Positions 53,603 through 63,900 of a stretch of DNA of 64,000 nt are shown here, one piece after another (the stretch's first letter is position 1; each line of letters opens with the position of its first letter). A program made the position numbers and the translations under genes. The stretch is taken from the NCBI GenBank assembly GCA_943789105.1, contig CALSSW010000005.1, forward strand, positions 186,001 to 250,000, written 5' to 3'. Source of the DNA: an uncultured Ulvibacter sp. GTDB taxonomy: Bacteria > Bacteroidota > Bacteroidia > Flavobacteriales > Flavobacteriaceae. The notes under the pieces were generated by a model. The model was not told the DNA's origin. It saw only the letters and a list, made by a program, of their open reading frames with translations, and made no database searches.

Positions 53603-53955
53603 GCCACTAGATATTGAGAGGCCCAGTACATCATACCAAATTGCAAAGGTATCCTGAGCATAAGAAACCATTTAGGAAGTTGTAGAGAAGCTTCTTTGTT
53701 TTGTAACATATGAATATGGACTGCAAGAAAAACGACCAGCTGGCCTATGATAGACCAAACGCCTAAAGTTTGTGTTTGAGGATTTAATAATAGAAACCCT
53801 GCAATCATTTCAGTTATACCAGATAAGAGCACCATAAAACTTGGTGCTGGAATATATAAAGGCATGATACGCTCGTATATTTTGGGAGTCCTAAAGTGAT
53901 TGGCTCCAGCGATAACAAAAATAAGCCCTAAGAGGTATTGGTGCCATGAAAGCAT
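53599..53955 (-). CDS. DoxX-family membrane protein
   Basis: 118 aa, four helices. LGLIFVIAGANHFRTPKIYERIMPLYIPAPSFMVLLSGITEMIAGFLLL is the DoxX/DUF4267-like pattern. Function poorly defined (respiratory or thiol-redox associated in some species). Coupled by ATGA overlap to the AlkB-like gene downstream on the minus strand. Confidence 0.85.
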   Translation of the reverse strand: MLSWHQYLLGLIFVIAGANHFRTPKIYERIMPLYIPAPSFMVLLSGITEMIAGFLLLNPQTQTLGVWSIIGQLVVFLAVHIHMLQNKEASLQLPKWFLMLRIPLQFGMMYWASQYLVA

Positions 53956-54012
53956 AGATCTATATTTTAAGATTTAAAAATACAATTTATAATAAACAAA
54001 TAGCCTGTGGTT

Positions 54013-54885
54013 TTACAGTCTTATTTGTTTGAATATACGTGTGAATTTTTTAGGTAATTTGATGTATTCTGAAATCGTAAGTGCTGTTTCAGGATGTATA
54101 AAATTTATAGAGTAGGCGTGCAAATATAAGCCATTACCCATACCTTTATTTCTGTCTGTACCATACTGGTTGTCTCCCATAATAGGATTTTGGATAGCTG
54201 CTAAATGTTTTCTTAGTTGGTGTTTTCTTCCCGTTTCAGGAATAAGCTTAACTAAGTTTAGCGCCTTATACTTTATAGAGGCAACAGTGTCTATAACCTC
54301 AAAATGTGAAATACATGATTTCCCTTCCAGAGGGCTTTTAATAGTGCCACTAGTTTTTTGTTTCCCTATGGTAATGGCATAATATACTTTGTCTATTTTT
54401 TTTTCTTGGAAGGCTCTATTAAGCATCATCACAGCTTTAGATGTTTTACCTATGAGTAGACAACCACTAGTAGGGTAATCTAGCCTGTGTATTGGCTCTG
54501 GACGTTGGAGTGCATCTTCTTGATTGCTTTTTTTAAGGGCCTTATCAAGCGCATTAGCGATGGTATATCTTTTGTTACCGCTCACCTCAACCCCTGGAGG
54601 TTTGTTGATAATCGCTAGATACTCATCCTCATAGATAATTTTCAAAGCAATTTTAATACTAGGTTTTTTAATTTGGGTTTGATCTCTAAACACTGTAATG
54701 ATCTCCCCGCCCAAAAGAAGTGTTGCCGTGGTACTTTTCTTGTTGTTTACGTGCACCAAATTTGCCTTTACAAGTTTGGTAAACGCTTTTCTAGAAGCTA
54801 TCAAAGAGAAAGTTCCTGCCCTAAGGTCAGAAAGCCTTATAGGCGCCTTAAGGGGCGGTACAATGTAGGTTTCTAGAATTTTCAA
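54013..54885 (-). CDS. RluA-family pseudouridine synthase
   Basis: 290 aa, TTG start at 54885 (no ATG is possible: an in-frame stop lies 10 bases upstream). N-terminal S4-like region with VHVNNKKST, then the catalytic domain with IINKPPGVEVS, PIHRLDYPTSGCLLIGKT (catalytic Asp in HRLD, near residue 132) and GRKHQLRKHLA. Converts U to pseudouridine in rRNA or tRNA; the exact site is unknown. Confidence 0.92.
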   Translation of the reverse strand: MKILETYIVPPLKAPIRLSDLRAGTFSLIASRKAFTKLVKANLVHVNNKKSTTATLLLGGEIITVFRDQTQIKKPSIKIALKIIYEDEYLAIINKPPGVEVSGNKRYTIANALDKALKKSNQEDALQRPEPIHRLDYPTSGCLLIGKTSKAVMMLNRAFQEKKIDKVYYAITIGKQKTSGTIKSPLEGKSCISHFEVIDTVASIKYKALNLVKLIPETGRKHQLRKHLAAIQNPIMGDNQYGTDRNKGMGNGLYLHAYSINFIHPETALTISEYIKLPKKFTRIFKQIRL

Positions 54886-54930
54886 AGCCAGTAGCTAAAG
54901 GAATTTAAATTTAGATATTAAAAGTATTAA

Positions 54931-54965
54931 AAAACCGTCAACAACTTAGTGTTGTGGACGGTTTT
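54931..54965 (-). terminator. intrinsic terminator after the M36 peptidase gene
   Basis: Near-perfect 15-position stem (one mismatch), AAAACCGTC-a-ACAAC with GTTGT-g-GACGGTTTT, 5-base loop. A T run follows on the minus strand. It may also act on plus-strand transcripts. Confidence 0.85.
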
Positions 54966-55008
54966 AAATTTTAAAGAAAAATAAATATAAGGAGCAAGGT
55001 GTTAAGCC

Positions 55009-58000
55009 TTACTCTTTTAATAATTGTTTGGTAATTTGCCCGTACGTACTTTTAATAAATAACAGGTAATTCCCGCTTTGCAATGCGCTAATATCAACAG
55101 TACTTTCTTGAGTTGCAGCTTGCAAATCTTTGGTGATGATAAGCCTTCCAGTCATGTCATAAATAGAAACACTCCTAAGATTTATATTTTGAGGGTTACT
55201 AAGAGTTATAACATCATTGGCAGGGTTTGGATACACTGTAATTGTGCGTAAAGCACTTGTGTTTTGGGTCCCTAAATTATCAATAACCGTAAGTGTAAAT
55301 TCACACTCTGCAGTGAAACCACTTATATCCTGGGTAGATAACGTGATAATATGCACTCCCTGGGGCATTAAAGCTCCTGCAGCAGGGTTTTGATTAAACA
55401 CCGTTATTAAATCCAAACAGTTATCTGTAACTACTGCTTGCCCAGTTGCAAAGTAATCTGGTAATGGATATGGACCATCACTTGTTACTGTTTGATCTTC
55501 TGGACATGTAATCTCTGGGGCAATACCATCTATTACATTTACATACGCGATACAGCTATCTGTATCACCAGCAGCATTTGAAACAGTAAACTCTACTTCT
55601 ACAAGGGTTCCAATATCTGTACATGAAAAGGTATCTATATCTAAGCTAAAAGCGTCAACACATCGAGCTCCTAGTGAACCTGCATCAATCGCGCTTGCTA
55701 AAATAGTTGCTGTTCCATCTTCACCAATAGTGACAGTTATGTTTTGACAAACCGCAATAGGGGTGTTGAGCCCTTCTATAACAGTTACCACCGCCTCACA
55801 GTTAGATTGGTTACCATTTTGGTCTGTCACTGTTAAAGTAACTGTATTTGGGCCCAAATTAGAACAATCAAAGGTGTTTATGTCTATTGAGGTGGTACTT
55901 AATGTACAGTTATCGATACTTCCGCCATCTATATCTGCAGGAGTTATGGTTGCTGTATAATCCAAATCAAGAGAAATAGTAATATCTTGGCAAATAGCAG
56001 TAGGTGCAGCAGAGTCTAGTACAGTAACTGTTGCAAAACATTCTGAGGCCAAACCGTTACTGTCAAAAACAAGTAAGTTAACTATGTTTGACCCAATGTT
56101 TGAACAATCAAAAGTGGTAGGAGTTAACTCATAGGTAACCTCACCACAATTGTCTGAGGATCCGTTATTTATATCTGCACTAGAAATGGTTGCAGTCCCG
56201 TCTATGCCAAGTTCTACGGTAATGTTTTGGCAAATTGCTGTGGGCGCTAAGGTGTCTTCTACAAGCACCTCTGCTGCACAAGAACTTGTATTTCCGCTAC
56301 TATCTGTAACCGTAAGTGTTACTATATTCAGACCAACATTAGAACAATCAAAACTTGTAGTGTCTATGCTTGCTGTTTCTACTGCGCAGTTATCTGTACT
56401 ACCTCCATCAATCATAGCCGCAGTTATATTTGCAACACCCGAGGAGCCTAGAGCCACTGTAATATTTTGGCATATTACCTCAGGGGCAATCATATCCTCA
56501 ACGGTAACTATCGCGATACAGCTAGTGATGTTTCCTGAGGAGTCAACAACACTTAATGTTACATTATTTGGTCCTATGTTATCACATGTAAAAGTATCTA
56601 TGTCTATGGTGGTGTCTGCTGTATCACAAAGCACTACAGTACCGCCATTTACATCAGAGGGAGTAATACTTGCCATACCCATAGCGTCTAATACAATGGT
56701 AATGTCTTGACAGATGGCCTGTGCTGCATTATTATTTACAACGGTTACCACAAAAGAACATTCACTCAAGTTTCCGCACTCATCTTGTATTTCAAAAGAA
56801 TTTACGGTATCTCCAATAGGGAACACACTTCCAGAGACCAGGCCACTTGTTTGTGTTATAGTAACACTACCACATGAATCTGTACCTCCAACAAAATAGT
56901 CTACCACTGCGCTACACTGATTGAGATCTGTATCTACTGTAATATCTGCAGGACAATCCGCAACAGGTGGTGTTTCATCTACTACAGTTATAATTTGGAT
57001 ACATGTAGCTATGGGGTTTGCGCAGGCATCTTGGGCTGTCCAAGTTCTTGTTATTGTCTCAATGGTTCCACAAGTTGTATCATAACTATCACTGAATGTA
57101 AGTGTTGGTGGTGTGCTACAATTTGAAATTGCTGTTGCTATACCTGTAATTTCAGGAGAAGCTGTTCCAACGAGTTCACAAGAAATTATTAAATCTTCTG
57201 GACATGTAATTACTATGCCTCCTGTAGTGTTTTCAATAACATTAGCAATAGCGGTACAAGTTGTAATAAGTCCTGTATCACTTGTTACTTCCAATGCTAC
57301 ATTGGTAAGTCCAACATCTGCAATAGTAAACGATACCGTTGCATTTAGCGGTGTTCCTGCCAAAGTACTGTACCCTCCACAGGCAAGTGTTACACTTTCT
57401 ATGAAATCTTGTGCATTAACAGTTGCATTTTGTGTAATATCTAAAAATACATCTAGAGGTTGAGATTCAAGTTCATAGGTATATTCTAGCCCCCAAGAGT
57501 TTACAACTCCTGGATCTGCATTAAAAGTATCTTCTACAGATAATGTCCAATCACCTTGTGTGAATTCCCCATTAAAAACACCCAGAGGGTTGCTAGGGGC
57601 GTAATCTTCTTCTGGAAATGCATTTCCACCTGTGTTACATGCTAATGCATTAATAGATGCATCATCAAACAGCGTCACTAGGTTGTCCCCAGAGCAGCCA
57701 TCTAAACCTCCGTTAAATACAATCGAAGATGCTGTTCCTCCCGGTGAGGTGAGTGTTATAATCATGTCCTCAACATAAGTGTGTGAGATGTCTAGGCGCA
57801 AGTTTAAATCTGTAATAGCTACATTTTGAGCAATAGTTATAGATGTACTAACAGTGTTTAAATCTTCAATAATTAATCCTGGGCTATCCTGAGAAATACC
57901 ATTTAAAATTAATAATCCAGCACCTTTACAAATAATCTCTGGCGCTAAATCTGTCACTAAAATAGTATCTGAGAGGGTTCCTGGTAGGCCAGTGCAAAAA

Positions 58001-60066
58001 TCATTAATTGCATATCCTATAGTAACAGTGCCGCTTCCCGCTATTGAAGGATCAAAGGTGTAGGTGGTGCCGTTACCATCATCTGTTACTCCCAGACCGC
58101 TGTATACACCGCCTGTTGGTGCGCCTCCACCAAGGCCTGTTTGCACACCATCTGCAAGACAAACTTCTTCAATAGTTTCAAAAGAAGAAAACGTAGGAGG
58201 GAGGTCAAAAGCCTCTGTTCCGTCAGATCTACTGTTTGAGCTTCCTTGATCTGCACTAAACCCAAGTCCTCTCGCTGCGAAAGCTTCCCAAATTTCACAC
58301 AGGTGTGCTCCGCCATAAATGGCTTGATCTGCAGCAATAATTGCATCACGACCATCTACAAGTCCCGGAGAGCAGGGCTGAAGTTTCATTGCTTCAGTGA
58401 CAAGCACTAGCGCGGTATTATTTCCTCCACTGCCGTTGTAAGTGTCTGGGTCAAAACCTTCAGTGTCAATTAGTTTCCAAGTCATATCCCAAAGCATAGC
58501 TGCCCATACAGATCCTACTCCATGTGGTATAGACTCTGTTGTTATATCATTGTAGGTGTGAGGGTTTACTCCAAAATCTGTACTGTAATCATAGGTTCTA
58601 ATACTTGCTCCATTGGGTCCAGAACCAGTAAGCCACGTTCCTATAGGTCTTGCGTCTGTACCTGCATCTGTAGCCTCTATGGTCATCATAAGGGCATAGT
58701 AATCACTCCAGCCTTCACCCATTTGTTCTTGATTACCTAAACAACCAGCTGCGCCAGCTCCACCTGTTAACCTGTTTGAAATCCCGTGTCCATACTCATG
58801 GATAATCACTCCATTATCTAAATCTCCATCTCTAGAACCGCACACATACATTTGCATGGTTGGGTTTCCTCCATCTGGTGGAGTTCCAAAGTTTGCATTA
58901 CAAGTTCCAGAGCCGTCCTGCGCTTCTGCATTTACGTAATCACTTCCTGCTCCGCCATTTCCATAATTGTTTTCTTGAAAATTTCCAGAAGCCTCGTCAA
59001 AACCGTATTGGTATACTACATCATGGATAATATTATTCCAGTAAAATAGATTGGTAATCACTGCATCTTCGCTTTGATTAGCGTTAGAGTATGTTTCGTT
59101 AATAGGAAAATTAAATGTCAAACCAGCGCCACCATCTGGGCTATACCCAGGATTGTCTCCATCTTCATAGGCGTGTGTATTGTTTCCTCTTGTGATGGTA
59201 AACTCTGCTCCACTGGCTCCATTAGTGTCATGCCATCCAAAGGGTGATGCTATTGTATTATCTGGATCTGTAACCACAGATCTGCCACCATAATTGGGAG
59301 ATTCTACTGGCATTGGGTATACATTATAACTACCTACCATCGCAGATGTCTCAGCTAGGTTGTGAGGTATAGGCTCGGTTATATTATTTTCTAATTTTTC
59401 GTTATTTGAGTGATTGTGCGTATTATGATCTCCCAAAATATTACACGATACCGTCCAGTTTTCTTTGTGAAGTATCTCTCCGGTAACTGCATCTACCTGA
59501 AAATTCCACCAATCTGCCCCTGTTGTTTCTTTAATGGAAATTTCCCAGGTTATTCTAGTTCCAGTTTTCTTTGAGTAGTAGTACAGTAATTTTGCAGGAA
59601 TGTCATTTTCTGAAATAGCACCCTTATTAAAGAGTGTTTTTTTGCTCGGGCCACCCTCATAAGCTATTTCTTCAAGACCATTTATAAAATACCCCATAGT
59701 ATTTGCTACAGCAGATATCGCCTCAGAGGCAGTAAGGCTGGCGCTCATGGAGGTTATAGTATTAGAAAGTTTGTTTTTTAAATTGTTGTGTGTTACAATT
59801 GCTTTACCAGAGGCATCGGTATGAATACTAGACTCTGTACCATACACTCCAATACCATTAATAGCTTGTCTTAGGTAAGTATGTTTTACACCACTAACAC
59901 TACTAGTGTGTTGGTGGGTAATGGTGATGGCATTGCTTTTTTGTTGCAACAGTTTCTCTATTGATATACTAGCTGTTGCTTGTTGTTTTTTATCGTCATT
60001 TTTTTGTGCACTAAGCTGCAAGCAAAAAAATACTATTAAAATTTGAGGAATTATTTTTGTTTTCAT
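55009..60066 (-). CDS. secreted M36 fungalysin metalloprotease with HYR-like repeats and T9SS tail
   Basis: 1685 aa. Signal peptide MKTKIIPQILIVFFCLQLSAQ; FTP-type propeptide (about 40-200); M36 catalytic domain (about 280-640) with HEYGHGISNRL near 422 and GEGWSDYYALMM supplying the third zinc ligand; P-domain-like beta sandwich (about 715-867, LRLDISHTYVEDMIITLTSPGG); HYR-type repeats (about 920-1590); then a T9SS type A sorting domain (VYPNPANDVITLSN... to LKE). A large secreted protease; repeats with Cys pairs form a stalk. The minus-strand upstream gap contains a strong hairpin at 60225. Confidence 0.95.
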   Translation of the reverse strand: MKTKIIPQILIVFFCLQLSAQKNDDKKQQATASISIEKLLQQKSNAITITHQHTSSVSGVKHTYLRQAINGIGVYGTESSIHTDASGKAIVTHNNLKNKLSNTITSMSASLTASEAISAVANTMGYFINGLEEIAYEGGPSKKTLFNKGAISENDIPAKLLYYYSKKTGTRITWEISIKETTGADWWNFQVDAVTGEILHKENWTVSCNILGDHNTHNHSNNEKLENNITEPIPHNLAETSAMVGSYNVYPMPVESPNYGGRSVVTDPDNTIASPFGWHDTNGASGAEFTITRGNNTHAYEDGDNPGYSPDGGAGLTFNFPINETYSNANQSEDAVITNLFYWNNIIHDVVYQYGFDEASGNFQENNYGNGGAGSDYVNAEAQDGSGTCNANFGTPPDGGNPTMQMYVCGSRDGDLDNGVIIHEYGHGISNRLTGGAGAAGCLGNQEQMGEGWSDYYALMMTIEATDAGTDARPIGTWLTGSGPNGASIRTYDYSTDFGVNPHTYNDITTESIPHGVGSVWAAMLWDMTWKLIDTEGFDPDTYNGSGGNNTALVLVTEAMKLQPCSPGLVDGRDAIIAADQAIYGGAHLCEIWEAFAARGLGFSADQGSSNSRSDGTEAFDLPPTFSSFETIEEVCLADGVQTGLGGGAPTGGVYSGLGVTDDGNGTTYTFDPSIAGSGTVTIGYAINDFCTGLPGTLSDTILVTDLAPEIICKGAGLLILNGISQDSPGLIIEDLNTVSTSITIAQNVAITDLNLRLDISHTYVEDMIITLTSPGGTASSIVFNGGLDGCSGDNLVTLFDDASINALACNTGGNAFPEEDYAPSNPLGVFNGEFTQGDWTLSVEDTFNADPGVVNSWGLEYTYELESQPLDVFLDITQNATVNAQDFIESVTLACGGYSTLAGTPLNATVSFTIADVGLTNVALEVTSDTGLITTCTAIANVIENTTGGIVITCPEDLIISCELVGTASPEITGIATAISNCSTPPTLTFSDSYDTTCGTIETITRTWTAQDACANPIATCIQIITVVDETPPVADCPADITVDTDLNQCSAVVDYFVGGTDSCGSVTITQTSGLVSGSVFPIGDTVNSFEIQDECGNLSECSFVVTVVNNNAAQAICQDITIVLDAMGMASITPSDVNGGTVVLCDTADTTIDIDTFTCDNIGPNNVTLSVVDSSGNITSCIAIVTVEDMIAPEVICQNITVALGSSGVANITAAMIDGGSTDNCAVETASIDTTSFDCSNVGLNIVTLTVTDSSGNTSSCAAEVLVEDTLAPTAICQNITVELGIDGTATISSADINNGSSDNCGEVTYELTPTTFDCSNIGSNIVNLLVFDSNGLASECFATVTVLDSAAPTAICQDITISLDLDYTATITPADIDGGSIDNCTLSTTSIDINTFDCSNLGPNTVTLTVTDQNGNQSNCEAVVTVIEGLNTPIAVCQNITVTIGEDGTATILASAIDAGSLGARCVDAFSLDIDTFSCTDIGTLVEVEFTVSNAAGDTDSCIAYVNVIDGIAPEITCPEDQTVTSDGPYPLPDYFATGQAVVTDNCLDLITVFNQNPAAGALMPQGVHIITLSTQDISGFTAECEFTLTVIDNLGTQNTSALRTITVYPNPANDVITLSNPQNINLRSVSIYDMTGRLIITKDLQAATQESTVDISALQSGNYLLFIKSTYGQITKQLLKE
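55521..56730 (-). repeat. five tandem HYR-like repeats of about 80 residues
   Basis: Approximate bounds. Five units of about 240 bases encode ICQ[DN]ITV...ATI...DGGS.DNC...FDCSN.G.N.VTLTV.D..GN.S.C.A.V.V.D..AP. Each unit has about four cysteines (ICQ, DNC, FDC and SC). They sit inside the M36 protease after two related, more divergent HYR units. Intragenic repeat, not a separate element. Confidence 0.8.
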
Positions 60067-60224
60067 AATTTGACAGGGTTATCAATTTAATTTGCAGCTA
60101 AAATAACTAGAATTGAGCACTATAACAATTTCTTGGGACCGAATTAACACTAGATTTCCTGAAAAAATATCACAATTTTCTCAGTATTATAACAAATGCA
60201 TTTTCCAAATTTTCTAAATAACTA

Positions 60225-60253
60225 AAAACCCCGAAGCGGGGCTTTGGGGTTTT
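60225..60253 (-). terminator. intrinsic terminator after the reprolysin-like gene
   Basis: 13-bp stem, AAAACCCCGAAGC with GCTTTGGGGTTTT (one G-U), GGG loop, T run on both sides. It lies 25 bases beyond the stop at 60278. Confidence 0.88.
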
Positions 60254-60277
60254 ATTAATAGAGTTATTGCCAAAAAG

Positions 60278-60994
60278 CTATTGTACAATTATTTTTTTAG
60301 TGAACACTTGGTTCCCTGATTTTAATTGTATGATATACAAGCCACTTGCTAGACCTCCTGTAGATAACGTCTGGGTTGCTGTTGCAGTGTTTAACGCTTT
60401 TTCACGCACTGTTGCACCAAGTATGTTGTAAAGAGTAGCATTTAGCTTTCCTAACTCTGGAGTGATACCCGCTATAGTAACAAAACTATCTGTATTTGCT
60501 TTGTATACATTTAGCGTGTTTATACCAAGGGAGTCTCCACTAGAGAGTACGCTATTGTCTTTAAAGACAATAAAGAATCTATCTGCTCCGCTAAGATTAC
60601 TTTGTGCTGTTAGCGCAAAGTCTCCATCTTTTAGTGAAGTAAGGGTGCCGTTTAAGGTATCTTCTAGATATACAGAGATATCTTGAGGAAGTTCCATATC
60701 TGAAATACTAATAGTAAAGGCCTGTCCTGCATTTTGCCGTATCTCTAGAGGCACTCTAGTATTTTGCAAATCATCAATATCCATAGCATTTATAGCAAAT
60801 GCTGTTTCTTGGCTTCCTTGGGCCAGTCTTGAACTTAGTTTTGTTGACTGGTTATATGCTGCTGCATCGTATCCAGGATCAAGACCTAGAGTAAGACCAT
60901 TTCTAAAGTAGAAATTGGTTGCTGCTCTTTCTATCTCACCATTGTAAAGCTTTAATCCTACATTGTAAGTAAGTAGCTGTGGTCCTTGAATCAA
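60278..60994 (-). pseudogene. frameshifted C-terminal part of the reprolysin-like protease, with T9SS domain
   Basis: Open frame of about 235 codons continuing the upstream protein after two +1 shifts. It begins mid-domain (IQGPQLLTYNVGLKLYNGEIERAATNFYF) with no plausible start of its own (the only candidate is a TTG at 60994) and ends in a T9SS type A sorting domain (LNATLYNILGATVREKALN... ASGLYIIQLKSGNQVFTKKIIVQ). If the frames were joined, the protease would be complete. As sequenced, the export signal tail is detached. Confidence 0.85.
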
Positions 60995-63900
60995 AATCTC
61001 CAGTTCCTGTAGTAGTACGCATAGCAGCTGTAAAATCTAGAGCGGCATCTGATGTACCTGCTGCTGCTATCCAAAATCCTTGACCAGGAGCTATTGAAAA
61101 GGCGCCTGATAAGATTATTGTAAATCGTATAATCAGACCCATTCCAACCATATACAGCCAAACGTTCACTATCAATAACAGTGCTGTTTGCATACAAAAA
61201 GTTGGTAGGATTTTCCGTGCCATCATATCCTACAATGTATGAAGGGAAAGGGTTTGATACCAAGTTCCATCTTCTACCAACATTGTTTAAACCATCGTTA
61301 TTGATAATATTGATGCTTTGAGATGTAGTTTCCATAGCACCAGTAAAGGCTACTGTGGTTCCAGGTACGCCACCTGATGGAGGTGGAGGTAGATCCTCTG
61401 GTGACATTGCCATTGCATACCCTTGCCCAGGTGTAAAACTTCCTGTTTGTGAGGCTGTTGCGTATCTAGTATACTGTCCAGTTGCATTATCATACTGGGC
61501 AAATGCATAATCATCACCAAGTACTTGTATGTTGGCTCCATTTGCCGTTATAAAATCTGCAATGGTCATCCCGGTAGGGGCTCCTACAAAATCCCAACCG
61601 CCACCAAGGGTGTCGTCATACACATTTACAAATCTGTTGTAAATGATATCACCGCTAGCGGTTCCTTCCACAATTAAAGATGAGAAATCATCTGCGGTAG
61701 AGTTTAGAGTAACGCTACCTGTGTTGGTAAAGTCTCCAGAAACTGTTAAAGAAGATGTCTCGTCTATGGTTAGGGTGTTGCCTGTGGCTACTGTTACCGA
61801 TTGAACTAAAGCATCTGTACTACTGGATATAATGGGCTCATTAGTGAATGTGCCATTTATAACCACAGCGTCAAGAGTGGTAGGTACAGCTCCTGTACTC
61901 CAGTTTAAGGTATTAATCCAAGAAGTATTAACTGCTCCTGTCCAAGAAATAGAATTAGGACTGATTATATTTAGGGTATAATCTTCTACTTCCCCATCAA
62001 AATTTTGAAGGCATGAAGTAGGATATGCATTGTACTGAGTAGATACTCTCATTACTGTTTGCCCTAATGAAGCATCTGATGGAATTAAAATTGATAAAGG
62101 ACTAAGTGAGGTTTCGCCATCTAACTCATTAGATGCGGTGCCAAGAATATATTCTTCACCTGCATCATCAAAATCACAGTTTTGATTCCAATCGATCCAA
62201 ACCATAGTACCAATTGTATATGGGCCATCTGTGTTTACTTGTACTGAGATGTCATAGCTTGCATCTCTTTCAATAGTGGTACTTATGTTTGTGTAATCAC
62301 TATATCCTGAGGGTTTACCAGAGGCATTATCAATCGTGTTAAAAACCACTCTTGTGGTACTGGTCTGGAACTCAGTAGTTCCTTGAGAAGCACATCTAGA
62401 ACATGTTTGGGTAGTAAAGGAGCTTACTGATGAAAAATCTCCCTCCCCACAACTATTTTTAGCCTTAACTCTCCAATAATAGATTGTTGATTGGTTTAAA
62501 GAAGTTGCCGTATATGAATTGGTTGTTATATTCTCGTTTACTATAATTGAATTAAATTCTAAATCTGTAGCGATTTCAATATCATAAGAACTTGCGTTAG
62601 AGATAGCATCCCAAGAAAAAGTGGGAGATAAAGAAACATCTGTAACATTGTTAGCTGGTGATGTTAAATTTAAAGGCTCAAAAGTTGCGTTTAAAATGTT
62701 TAATGTCGCATTTATATTTCTTGTAATTGAACTAGAAAAGGCAGTGATGTCTATTAAATATGAGTCTGGAACCACTGAATTTAAATTACCAACAGTCATT
62801 GTCACGGTCCCGTCAGAATTGATAGTTGTTGGACTAAAACTTACAGACGAGCCTAAGGGTTCACCAGAGGTTGAAAAGCTTACAGTTTCTGAAAAATTAT
62901 TTAAAAAATCTACCGAAATATTATAAGTAACTGAATTAATACTATTTGAACACAATTCTACAACTCCTGTTGTATTGGTTACAATAAATGTTGGGTCAGA
63001 GGCGCTAATTGTAAAATTGCTAGTGTTAACGTTATAAAAAATATTATCTGCCGCCTCTACTAATATTCTTGCTTGAGTGGTAATATTATTTGGAACTACA
63101 ATGGTATGTGTTCCATCATTAGCTGCGCCTGAAGCGAGCGTTATTGGAAAACTAACACCACCATCTGTTGATAACAAAATGTTTATACTTTGACTATTCA
63201 CCGGTGCTTGATTTGTAGCACCAACTACCCAGTTAATTGTCTGTGAAGAGCCAACTGGCCAATCAACATTTGTTGAAGGACCATTTATTGTAAATGGTGT
63301 TATATCTTGCGTTGTTACTTTTATATCATCTCTTGCACTATTTCCACCTCCAGCAACATTATCTCTTACAACTAATGAGAAATTCATCTCCCTTGCAACC
63401 GATGGTACTACCTCCCATGTGCTAGAGATACTTCCCGCTACTACTGTTGGTAATGTAGGCATATATCTATTAGGAGAGCTTATTGATGGATTAGACCTAA
63501 AAGCCGGCCCAGAAGTACTTGTTGAAACGGGAGGCATTGTTACTACTTGATTATCTATTTGCTCCCAGTTATAGCTTAACACGTCATTTTGATTTACATC
63601 TGAAGCGTTTCCTCTTAGTACAAAAGGAGTTGATTTTGGGATTGAATAATCTTGACCTTCGCTAATAATTGGAGCACTATTACCTGTTGCTGTTGTTTGT
63701 GCACAATTTGCTGTGGATTGAATCTTATTCCACATTTCAGTGATGCTTACAGAATGAAAGTGATCATCACTGTTATTTTGTACATTAGGGGCACAAATAC
63801 CAGCGTAGCCCATAATCGTAGATGCGCTACCTGGCTCTACTGCAGTTGAATTATTTCTATTACAACCATTATTTTGTGTATGATTTGCCCCAAACTGATG

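Noticed and set aside
53603-53671. Longer N-terminus for the AlkB-like protein
   Set aside because: The extra part lies within DoxX; the ATGA overlap at 53599-53602 gives a proper coupled start and normal length.
56150-56710. Antisense plus-strand open frame of 186 codons inside the protease repeats
   Set aside because: It is the mirror of the HYR-like repeats; composition is periodic and the sense frame has full domain structure and a signal peptide.
55521-56730. Regular direct repeats that might suggest a CRISPR array
   Set aside because: The period is about 240 bases, diverged, and fully coding for protein repeats; no short identical repeats with unique spacers.
60991-60993. TGA as a selenocysteine codon or programmed frameshift in the reprolysin-like gene
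   Set aside because: Homology moves through two different shifts and the 40 residues before TGA are out of frame; no SECIS-like hairpin or known slippery heptamer is evident.
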